From contig VZSE01002351.1 of assembly GCA_013398275.1 (NCBI GenBank), positions 166,964-230,963 of the forward strand: 64,000 nt of DNA. The letters are read 5' to 3'. The notes beneath the pieces were generated by a model. The model did no database searches, was not told the origin of the DNA, and worked only from the letters and a program-made list of their open reading frames with translations. Position 1 is the stretch's first letter. Each line of letters opens with the position of its first letter. Below, piece by piece: positions 48,001-60,000 of the stretch. The DNA is from Promerops cafer. Its lineage: Eukaryota; Chordata; Aves; Passeriformes; Nectariniidae. The translations under genes and the position numbers were made by a program.

Positions 48001-51000
48001 TACTGTTGAGATCTGAGGGAAGCAACTTGGTTTTAGTGCTGAGTATCCTCAAAATATGTATATATTTTTCTGAGTTGCCATGTGATGAGTGTAACTTGGT
48101 CCACTTTGTAAACTCTGGTCTGTCTTCTTCCTGTTCTTTTTCTTTTCTCCCCCTGCACCTTGAAGAATAGGGACCACAGGGATGAGGCAAGTTCACAAAA
48201 AGAGTTGTCATAATTAGGGATGTTACTGAGCCTCTGTGTCCCTGTTTTGTTTGTTCTGAATATTTGGCTTTGCCTGGCATTCAAATCATTCCAGTCCTTT
48301 TGGCAACCATCTCAAATAACATTTAAGAACTTTACTTGTTTTAAATCTATAGTTGCTGTTTTAATATGGCAGGAAGGGATAGAGTGTTTGCAAATTTGAA
48401 ATTTTATTTCAAATCACAGTTTTTTGGTGGATTCTGCCTCTGATAGGTATTCTCCTTGCAGAAATTCTGTGTCTTCTATCTCTGTCTCTTCTTGTTCTAT
48501 TTCTGTTTAGTACTTCTTTATTACTGAACAATGGAAGTGTTTAATCCCAAACCTTAACTAGATTAGACATTGTTTGTGTAATGAAAGATTAAATATGTTC
48601 TTCTGCAAGCACAATTTATGGTATCATTCAAGAGAGGTTGCACAGTTCTCTTTATTTCTAATAGCAACTGGAACTTGTGTAGTGCTTTGTTATATAACTT
48701 TGAAAGCTCAGTTTAGAAAAAGCAGTGCCACCTGTTACTTGACAGATAGTGTATATATCTTTTTTTAACAGCAAATGCTTGCTGCTTGTTTTAATGTCTT
48801 TTTTATTTTTACTTCTTTTTCCAGGAAAAATCTTTCAGTGCATGGATTGAAATGGTGGTTTAGATGGGCTTGCATTAATTTGCTTCTTTTTATTGTGCTG
48901 TTTTTTCTTACTACTCCTTCCATAATCATCTCAACCATGGACAAGTTCAATGTCACTAAACCTATTCACTACCTTAATGTGAGTATTGCCATATGTTTGG
49001 CTATAATTGTGGATCAGACCAAAATTTTGGTAAACTGATAGGGTTTCATTGTCTTACCTTCAGTTGAAATTCCTACCTTACACCTTCAGTAGAAATTCTT
49101 AGGACTGTTTTATGTAGCTGTTGATTAAAACCATAAGTCCAGAATCAGGTCTTTAGCCATCTTTTGTTCCTCAATAATAGTCTGAAGTAATTTTTTTCTG
49201 AGGCTTTATATTATTATAACATGTTTATGTATTTGTGGTAAAAATTTGCAATCTGAACTTAAATAATTCTAAATGTTGTAATCAAAAAATCTTTGTGTAA
49301 GATGGAATTTCAAGTCCAACTTGTATTTTGATTTTTATGGTAAGAAGGGGGGAAATTCAGATTTTTAACTCAGAGGTAAAATGTTGTTTTCATTTTGTTT
49401 ATAGGATCCAAAGCAAGATGGCATATATATCTGATCCTAGTTTGACTGCAGCTAAAGCAACTTGCAAGCTGTTCTTTTTAAATATTTCCCCAAGCTAGTG
49501 TAAACTACATAAAAACTACTTGTGAGACTGCACTCTCATGGAATTTAATTCCCAATCTCACTTTGGTTTTTTGTCTTGCATGCCAGTGTGAAGCACTCAC
49601 TACTCAATTTAAGACTATCTAAATATAATTTCTCCAGTTCATCCTGCTGTAATTTACAGAAAGCAAAATACTAGCATCTCTGTTCCACCACAACTGCAGT
49701 AAAGTGTTTTTAATACTTATTCTTATTTTCTCCCCTGCTAGAATCCTGTCATCAGTCAGTTTTTCCCAACGCTCTTGCTCTGGTCCTTCTCAGCTTTGTT
49801 ACCAACAATTGTCTATTACTCAACTTTGCTGGAGTCCCACTGGACAAAGTAAGCAATCTTTTCCTCTGTTTTCACCTTATCAGCTGAACTACTAAGATAA
49901 ATGAAAGTGCTGATCTTTCACAGAGCTCTCAAACCCGCAGACCTCTCGCAGCAGGGAGTTTCCTTGTCTCTTTCTAGTGTTCTAACCATGCTTCAGGGTT
50001 TGGGTAATTTGTGACCCACACAGCAAGTGCAATATGACCACATGATTTGCTTATGCTTTCCCCTGCTCCCCACCTCGCTCCTCTTTGCGTTTAATCAGAA
50101 AAAAATTGTATGAGCAGGCTCAGGGGGTGTAGCTTCAACAGGAGCATGGGAAGTGCCTCTAATCCCATAATTAACTTGCTCTCTGGGAAGATAGGCCATG
50201 TGGTTTGGATCCCCCCCAGGCTGAGAACTTATAAAAAGGGCATCCATCTTTTTGTTGTTTGGCATGACAAAATGGTCTGGATATAACTCCTGATGCACAG
50301 CTCATATCTGTTGGATATCAGTGGTGATCTGAGAAGACTTATGGGGCCAGAGGCCCAGGAGATGTGTTGATGCAAGGTTTTCACATTGAACTGGTGCAAC
50401 CCAGAGATGTCAAGCCCACTAATGTGCTGCTGACTTGGAGAACTCAGCTCAGCTTGGTTTGGAGTACCACATTTGATGCCCTGTTTACCTACACACAGAT
50501 AAAAGCATGGTACTTCAATCCCATCTTCACTCAACTTCACTCAGTCTTTATCCATAAAGCTTGTAGTCATTGTTTGTTTGTTAGTTTATATACTCTAAGG
50601 TAAATTTGGTGTTTTTCCTTTTGAATTTTTGTACATTTCCTTTCAAAGATACCATGTCCTGAGTCTAGTGTTTATTTGTCACAGTTGTATGCTTTTCATC
50701 AACTCTGTTTTGGTACCTGTGCTACACATGTGAACTTTGAACCCTTCTCAATCAGTTAAACTAATTTTCTGAAGTCACTAGGGATCACAGGTCTGATTTC
50801 AAGCCTCAGTGTAGTTACACTGGTAGGTCTCACAGTGCCCAAGTGTTCCTGTAATATAACCCCTATGGTTTTAAAGCCCTATCAGATACCACCTCTGAGA
50901 GTCTGAAGTATTCATAGTGTCACACTTCTCTGGCAACCGGGTGTCACTGGATCCGTGCTCCTGCTGCTGTAGTAGGGATACAGCATTAGTAGTATCGTGT

Positions 51001-54000
51001 TGTTCCCCAAGACTTGATACTTGACAGGGAGGTTGTCTAAGTTTCTGGTTTCTTGGCAGTGCTGCCCTTTTCTGAACTGCTTAATCCCTCCTGGCATGAC
51101 ACTTGAAGAGCTGTTTGTTTACAAGCTGCTGCAAGATTGAATGTCTTTGGGTGAGAAACCAGCTGTGCTTGTCGCACATCCCCGTGCGTGGGGTGCAGAC
51201 CTGTAGTGATCAGTAGAGTCTGCATTAACATTCAGCAATGTTTTTGTTGCCCAGGAAGATACTGAAAGTCTGCTTGGTCCATATTGGTGAATATCTCAAA
51301 GGTGTTTGGTTTTTATCTGGTAGCAATGTGGTATGGTAGGGGAAGCTGGAAGTCTGACAGGTGCTGGCATTGTCCAGGAAAGACTCTTCACATGTGGCAG
51401 CTTTTTGTATGAGTTTCTCACTCGGTGCCTTTTTATATTGATAGATCTGCAGAGAACAGAATAATGATGCATAAAGTCTACATATTTTTGATCTTCATGG
51501 TATTAATTCTGCCTTCCCTTGGTCTGACCAGGTAATGAATCATAGTTTAATGAGATAATGGCTGAGTACTTTTATAATGAGACATCTTGTGTTTTCTAGT
51601 TTGTGAGGTATAGTCAATGTACCCCCACTCCCTCCAGTGTGTGTGGTTATGTTATCATTACACATTAGATTTCAATATTCATCTTACATCTGGGATCCTC
51701 AGAGCCCTTAAAAGTTTCCAAAGCCTGGCTTTTCTTTAAACAAAGAAATTTAAGACCTTGTAAGATCAATGGCTAATTAAAAGTTCCCCGCACTCACCAT
51801 TATAGCTGAGAACCAAGTTTCCTGACTGTGTCTTCTACTTCAGTTGGAGTTGTCCTTTTTTTCCCACCTTTACAGTTTTTGACTGTTTTCCTGGATGACA
51901 TGTATTTGTCCTATCTGTATAATAATTGCTAAAAATGAATCATTAAAACTTTAATATGAAGTAGGTGTTTTTGTTCTGTTTGATTTTGTACCTTTTTCTT
52001 ATGTCTAGCTATCAGTAACTGTGATAAAGCTAAAGTAGTGTTCAGATTATTTGATTAAATTCTCTCTATCCACTATCTTGACTTAAGCTACTTAAAAAGA
52101 GAAGCAATTTTAGACAACACTAAGGTGTGGGAGACTGAATTCCATTCACCATCTTTCTTTCAGCCTTGATTTTTTTTTCCGCTGGCTGTTTGACAGAGAA
52201 TCGTCTGATTCTGCAGTTAGGCTGGAGTAAGTATTAGCTAAATAATATTCTCTCTTTGCTATTCCTTTGTAAAGGAATACTTAGGACTTGAGATTTTTTT
52301 TTTTTTTTTGCTGTTTGCTGTCCTTGGTTAGTGTTTATTAAAATTTGCTCAGGGTTGCTACTCTGGGATGATGTTGAGCTTCTGAGTAAGGGGAGGAGTC
52401 AATAAGTTTGGACATTAGAAAGAATTTCTTCACTGAAAAGATAGGATATTGGAATTGGATGAGGATTGCTGCATATCATGGACAGGGGATCTTCTCAAGG
52501 ATTACAGTGAGACCAAATAGCTGCAGCAGTTCTCTTTCTGTAATCCAGTAAATCTTGATTTTAAGAAAAATGTATGTTTTTACACACATTACATTGCAAA
52601 TTTGCAGATATTGGTTATTTAAGCTCTTGTGCCTGTGCCCGGAGGGAAAGAATAGAATACAATTATTAGCACATAGATTTCCAAATGCTGTTTCAAAATC
52701 AGTAACAGGAAGACAATTAGGAGTTACTAAGTTAGGAGAGATGATTATTCTATTGCAGTCTTATCTCATCTTGTGTCAGGTTGCTGTTGCAGACGTCAGA
52801 TGATGCTCTTGTCTGCTGTCAGCCACCCATCAGGCTGCTGCATCTTTTTGTGAGCAGTTTATTCCTCATCTGAACTGCAGCTCAGCCAGGCTCTTACATA
52901 CTACCCTGGCTGCATTTATAGCTGTGCAGTATTCTTTTACAACTAGGCTATCAGAAGTTCTTCTGGCCACTTCCTAATGTGTATAGTGCTTTTTCTTACG
53001 GTAAGAGGTTTCCAAAGGCAATAGGGATACATTGTATACCTCCAATGTTTGTTTGCCTTCCTCCCAGTCAGTGTCTGGTGTCTTTCCTGGCAGATGTGTC
53101 TTCCTGCCTGACCAGGGAGCCTTCTTTGTGAACTATGTGATAGCCTCTGCTTTCGTGGGCAATGGGATGGAGCTGCTGCGCCTGCCAGGCCTCATCCTTT
53201 ACACCATACGCATGATCATGGCCAAGTCCACAGCAGAGAGGAAAAACATCAAACAGGTATTGGAGCCCCCTCCTTGGCAGGAGGCATTTCAATGGCTGAT
53301 CCTTGTCAGAAACAGTGGGAGCACCCGTCCTTCGTACCATTAACTATCATCTCCTGATGGTTTTTTTTTTTAGCTTTTGTTTCGCTTGTCCACGACAGGT
53401 TCATATTCTCTTCATTCACAGCACAGATAACAGGGAGGGATTTATTCCAGTCAGAGATGGTCAAAAATCAAAACCCAAGCCCTGAGCTTCAGGTATCAAT
53501 CTCTTCATAGCTCTAAGTCAGAGTTTTATGATTTGGATTTGATAGAATAGTTCTGATTTTATCTTATAGTCTGAACTTCAGGGGTTTTTTAATCCAAATC
53601 TGTCAAGAGTTAGTTTCTTCTATCAGCCATCAGGTATGTACAACTTGCTTTAAACTGAACATACACCTAGCAAAATATATTTTTTTGCCTATATTCCATT
53701 TTAAGAGGTGGACTTTCACTTCCAGGTGAAGTGTCATCCTATAGCTTGAAGTTCAGGTGTTACAATGGGAACATAAGCCTGTATACAGCTGCCACAGTGA
53801 GGTGAAGGTTCTGAGTCTGGCACAGTTATTTTCTGCCTTGTGATTTTAAGGAGCTGCTTCTTTTAGATACAGATTCCCTGAGAAATTACTTCAAGGCTAG
53901 GAAAGAAACAGCATCTTTTCTGTATGTCCAGGTAATAAAAACACAAAATGCTTCATCTAATTACATAATTTCTGCCTCTTAGAGAAATAACTGATCTCTC

Positions 54001-57000
54001 AGGGGGAGCGAATAAGAGAAGGTGAATTGTTGCTTTAGGGAATCTATTCTTAACTCCTGACACATTGATGGATGACTTGAGAGTTTTGGGTGTTTTGTTT
54101 TTGTTCCTAGCAACAGGCATTTGAATATGAATTTGGAGCAATGTATGCCTGGATGCTGTGTGTGTTCACTGTCATCATGGCCTATAGCATCACGTGTCCC
54201 ATCATTGTCCCTTTTGGTAAGTTTTCCAGTGAGCACTGTGGGAGTGAGATAGGGCATGTGAGAAGTTTGGAAGGATCAGGTCTGCATTCTTATTCCCATT
54301 CAAATGCTGATAATCCTTAGGATTTGAATCCAAGTTTCCTTCCCTTCTTGTGGAAGAACAGAGAAAAAGATGATTAATTCCTTAGCTCTTGTACTGACTT
54401 CAGAGGTTAGAAGTACATTTAATATCTATTAGATGTTTATTTTATTTCTCAAATTTGAATGTACTGGCTTTGGTGGTGAGGGGTTTAGTTCAGACATAAG
54501 TAGTACTAAATAATTTTATATAGATGGTGTTTTCATTTTCTAATCCAAGACTTTACAGGGCTAGACACGAGATAATTATCTGAATTAGATATTGTTCAGA
54601 ACTGGTTTAATCAACAACCTTATTATTGGGAGAATGTGGCCAATTTTTATGTAACAGTGTAATTGATATTTATGTACATTCCATTTTGTATGCAGTTGTA
54701 AATATCTGAATGTGCCACTGCATCCCAGAGCTGTTGCAATTCATAGCTGCCACAGCAGTTGCTGCTGTTTCTTTGGATAAGGAATGGCTGACTTGAAATC
54801 CAGTCATGAATCTGGTGAAGGCTGAGAGGGAGATGTTAGGCCACTGTCATGCCTTCCTTACCAGCAACAGTGGAAGGAGAGTTGGCAAGTCTTCCCTACT
54901 GCCTTGACCTCATGTGCCAACACCCAGAAGGAGCTCTGGGCTCTCCCTGGGAGCACAAGAGGCACCACAGAGAAGTGTGGAGAGGGGAAGGATGGAGATG
55001 CAACAAGCTTAGGAGCAGGTGCTGTCTTGCAGCTGTACTCACCTCGTGTCTGGGCTGTATGCACTCACCTGGTTAGTGCAGATCTCCCCACAGAGTTGCT
55101 GCTTTTTATCAAACCTCCCACAGCCTCTGCTTGGCTCTCCTGTTTTCCCTGCCAGGTTTGATCTACATCCTCCTGAAGCACATGGTGGACCGTCACAACC
55201 TCTACTACGCCTATCTCCCTGCCAAGCTGGAGAAAAAGATGCACTTTGCAGCTGTAAATCAGGCCCTGGCAGCTCCCATCCTCTGCCTTTTCTGGCTCTA
55301 TTTTTACTCATTTGTGCGGCTGGGTAAGTATTACCTGTTTCCACCTGGAAGCTGCTCCCAGCTCTCTTGCCAGCTTCTCTGAATTAGATGTGATGTTTCA
55401 TAACTGGGGGCTTTTCTATATTCTTCCCTAAAGGGGGAGTCATGGTGGTTGCCTGTGGCACTGAACTACACAAGATTTGCACAAGAGCCTTTGATGGAGA
55501 TGGCTAATATGTTAAACTGTTAGCATGGGGCTCCATGTTCCTTCATTTCACAGGAAATCATGTATTCCTTAAATCAGTATACCTGGAATTGGCCAGTTGG
55601 GCTGTGAAGTTACAGACAGTAAAAATCATTACATAAAACAAAAATCTATTCAGGACTACCTCTTTATAGTAAGATGATCCTTGGCTTCACTACCTACATT
55701 TATGCAGCCTGGGCATGAGTTTAATTAATGAGTTTAATTGTCTGGGTGAATTGGCTGCTGGTTGTACAGCCATGACTTAGGTAAAAATGCAAAAGTGTTG
55801 GCTAATGCTAGTCCTCTTGTGTTCTACATCATCCATCAAATTTTAGATGGAAGACTGCAGTGAGATGGTGACCCTCTTCCCTACACATACATGTTTTCTA
55901 TGTAATTTATCTTTAAAATAGGGACATTCTGTGTTTTGCAAATACTTGGCATTGATAGTATTTGCTGTGCTGTACCAACAGCTTTGATGTCAGAAAAGGT
56001 AGGGAGCAGCTTATGGGTTTTTATCCATGATACAGGAGAAAACATTTGGCATGGAATGGGGACGTCAGTGATGCTGGAAGGGCTGGGTTCCCCCTCTTTG
56101 GAAGGAAGCTCCTGATACCTAACTGTATTGTGCCCTCATGATAAATGATCACATTTGCATTGTGTTTTTCAGTATACCAGCAGTCAGAAAGGTATTGTTG
56201 GCAGGCTGTCATTCAACTTTAGGGAGAGATAAAGCTATAGGGAAGGCTCCCTGTGGATGCAAGAGGCACTTGGAACTATTGCTTCAGGCTGTCCTTGGAT
56301 TTGAATAGATGTTCTTGCTTTCCTTGTACATTTGAGAGCTTGTTTTTTCCCTTGTTTTGAGAGCTGCTTTTGCAACCAGGAAAACCAACAAATCTGAGTC
56401 CTCTAAATTAACAGGAGAATTTCTAGAGCGTGCTTTAGAAAAATCAACTCCAAGTACTCGGCATCTGATGCACCTCTTTCATTGTTACGAAGGAAATCCT
56501 GGTGAAGTAAAAATTAAATCTTTATTATAATGTTTTCTAGTGCTGCATGGTAAAACCATCATTTTTCAGGGACCTTAATAATGGAAAACACAGACTGGAT
56601 GTGTTTGGCTTGGTCAGTGTAGAGGATCCTGTTTACAGGATGTTGTTCAGTGGTTTGTCAGTGCACAGAGCAGTCTGTGACATAGCAATTTGATACTTTC
56701 ATTTCATTGCCATTGATTTTATTGCTGCTTCTTGTGCCAAAAAGAAGGAAGGAAGGAAGGATAAGAGCTCTGCTTCCTTATCTGCAAAATAGATCAGTTT
56801 ATGGTGTAAAGCTTGATTGCTTGGTCATTGACTTGTGTAGTTGGCCTGAAGCACCTATGGGTGTTTCAGTCTGGTTGCAGAGTCCAGTGACAATGCTCTG
56901 GTTTCTCACTCCTCATATATTAATGTAAGGCTGGAAAGACCTCTCCCCCAATTCTCAGTCACAATCAAAACCCACCTGATTGCATATAGAAGGTGAGAGG

Positions 57001-60000
57001 CTGTACTCATTTTTTCTTTCTCAGTGCCTGTATTCTTTCTCAACTCTTCTGCCTGCCATCCATCCACCTGCCCACCCATCCATCCTACACCTGCAGCACC
57101 ACTGGGCCTCTCACCACAGAGGAGGTGAGGTCCTACCTGCAGTTCAACCCCTATCTGCTGGGACAGTAATTTGAATCCCATGTTCTCCAGAGCTGTTGGC
57201 AGGGAGGAGTTCTGAGGACACAGTGCAGGGAAAACTGATGTAGGAGACTTTTCCTTCCCTAAACTCTGCTGTTTGCCTTGTGGTTTGCACCATACATTGG
57301 CTTTGGTGTAGACACACCTCAGCATCTGGTAAATACTCGGGTAACCTCTTCTTATAAAAACAACCTCCTCTGAAGGACATTCCAGAATACTCCTAGGGAG
57401 GTTTTTTCACTTCCTTTTTTGGTTTGAATAATGATGTGGTTGTTGGGCTTTTTTGGTTTTGTTTTTTTGCATGTGTGTGGTGTTTTTCCCCTTGTGAACA
57501 GACCTGTGCAGGGCTTCTATAACCTGCAAAAGTGTAAAACTTGTCTATTCTGTGCCACTGCATATGCTGGGGTTACAATAAAAACGTCTGAGGGTTGGTG
57601 TTGCCTCTTGTCTGAGGAAGCTTGGAAACAGCTAGGGTTTGCAGTGATGTTTGCTTTTTCCTAATATCCTATTCAAGTCATCTTTACTGCTAAATGGGAT
57701 TAATTTCTTTAGAATATTTCCCTAGTGGATCTGGAAAATAAGAAGCCACTGTAATCTTTAATACTTTTTCCATACTAGGCAACCATGTCCTTTTCCTATA
57801 GTTTATTGCACTCTGTCTGAACTAAAACTTACCTGTCAGCCTGTCAGCATATTTACTGTTTCTTCTCTTGATCTTTTTTCCTTGGATTCTTCCCAGTTCT
57901 GTCCATATTTTATTGTAGACAAGGCTACCCAGCTGAAGGCTTAGTAGCAGTTAATTATTTTGTATAGGTGCCAGAGACTTGTCTTCTTTGTTTCATTTTC
58001 CTCTCTTCCCATGTTCTTTGATACCATCCCACTATTGACTGCTTTCCAGCAGTTGTATGCTGCAGTGCTATTGTTATCCCTCATATCTACATTTTATTTT
58101 TCCTTCTAAATTGTACTTATTTGCTATTTTCTACATACAGTTTTATCTTGCTGTTGTTGTTTTTTCTTTTTTTGTTTTGATCCTTTAAAGCAGGTGGGGT
58201 GGTTTTATCTACCAAGATCATTTTGATTCTCCTCTCCCCCCACCTCCATCTCTTTGAGCTGATGGCAAACCATCCAATTTGGTGCCATCATCATAATTAA
58301 TCAATGTAATTAATATTCTATTTCACAGATCATTAATGACAGTATTTAAGAAGTGTGTCCAGAATGGATGAATGAGGGAGGAGAAGAATCACTCTGAGTC
58401 TTGTCTATCATTTAAATATTACAGCAACATTTCTTGGCTCTAGGAAAAGTGGGACAACTTAGTGTATAATGACGTTCTCCTGTTTGTGGCTGGAATTGTG
58501 CTGCCCATTCTTCTAAGGGAAAAAAAAATCCATTAGGCTTCTAAAAATGAGGAGGATAAATAAAGGCTTATTTTGGTTTTGTTGGGTTTTTCTGCTATGC
58601 ATTTTTATATTGTGTTCTCTGGATATTTTTCTAGGTTTTAAAGCACCCACAACCATGTTTACCTTGCTGGTTGTCAACATCACTATTGTTATTTGCTTGG
58701 CTTACACTTGTTTTGGCTGTTTCAAGTACCTGAGTCCACTGAATTACAGGGTAAGTGATGGATACCTGACCTTTCAGCACCCACCTGTGTGCTTGATGGA
58801 GCACCAGCTGTTCTGCTGGCAGTGTCTGTTCACAAAGGTTCATGGTAAGATGGCTGAAGAGGGCCTGTAGTACAGGTAGGCTGCATGGTAGAGAGGAAAG
58901 TCTCTGTGTCTACAGGAGCTGAATTTGAGAGAAAAGAGCAGTATGGGAAAAGTATCCTGGGCTGCATCCCCAGCAGTGTGGCTAACAGGTTGAGGGAGGG
59001 GATTCTGCTCCTCTGCTCTGGAGAGACCCCACCTGCAGTGCTGCATCCAGCTCTGGGGCCCCAGCACAGGAGGGACATCAACCTCTTGGAACGCGTCCAG
59101 AGAAGACAACCAAGATGATCAGAGGGATGGAGAACCTCTGCTATGAGGCCAGGCTGAGAGAATTGGGGGTGTTCAGCCTGGAAAAGAGAAGGCTCTGCAT
59201 TGACCTCATTGCAGCCTTCCAGTACCTGAAGGGAGCCTACAAAAAAGGGTGGAGAGAGACTTTTTACAAGAGCATGTAGTGAGAGGATGAGGGGGAATGG
59301 CTTTAAACTGGCAGTATGTTTAGATTAGGTAATAGTAAGAAATTCTTTGCTGTGAGTTTGCTGAGGCACTAGCACAGGTTGCTCAGTGATGTTGTGGATG
59401 CCCATCCCTGAAAGTGTTCAAGGCCAGGGTGGACAGAACTTGGAGCAACCTAATCTAGTGGAAGGTGTCCCTGCCCATGGCAGGAGGTTGGAACTGGATG
59501 ATCTCTAAGGTCCCTTCTAAGCCAAACCTTTCTATGATTCTGTGTAGAAGGATCGGGGGGGAGAGAGTGCCAGCACTGCACTGAGATCTGTCTGTGCAGG
59601 TTTTGGGTGCTCATGATCTGTGAGTATTGTTTTCACACTCACCAGTTTGATGTTGTCTCTCTTTCTTTCTCCACCTATTGCTGGTTACAGATTGAAGACA
59701 CACAAGGTGAAAGAGGAAAAGACACAGATGTACCAGCAGTCCCAACATCTTCTGTAAGAAGCTAAGAGTTACTAATATTCCCTAATGTTTCCTAGAAAAA
59801 CTTAATTTCTCACCCTGCTTACCAAAGAGCTTGTGTAGGACATATTAGTCTGAATGAACTGTAGGATTTCCCATGTGCATGTGGGACCAGAGAGTTCTGC
59901 AGCTGGGCTCCTTGACTGCTCCCAGGTGGTGTTCCAGAAGTACCTTCGGCTGCCGTTTTAGGAGTAGCTGAGACACACTGCTTCCAGCAGCTCTGTGTGC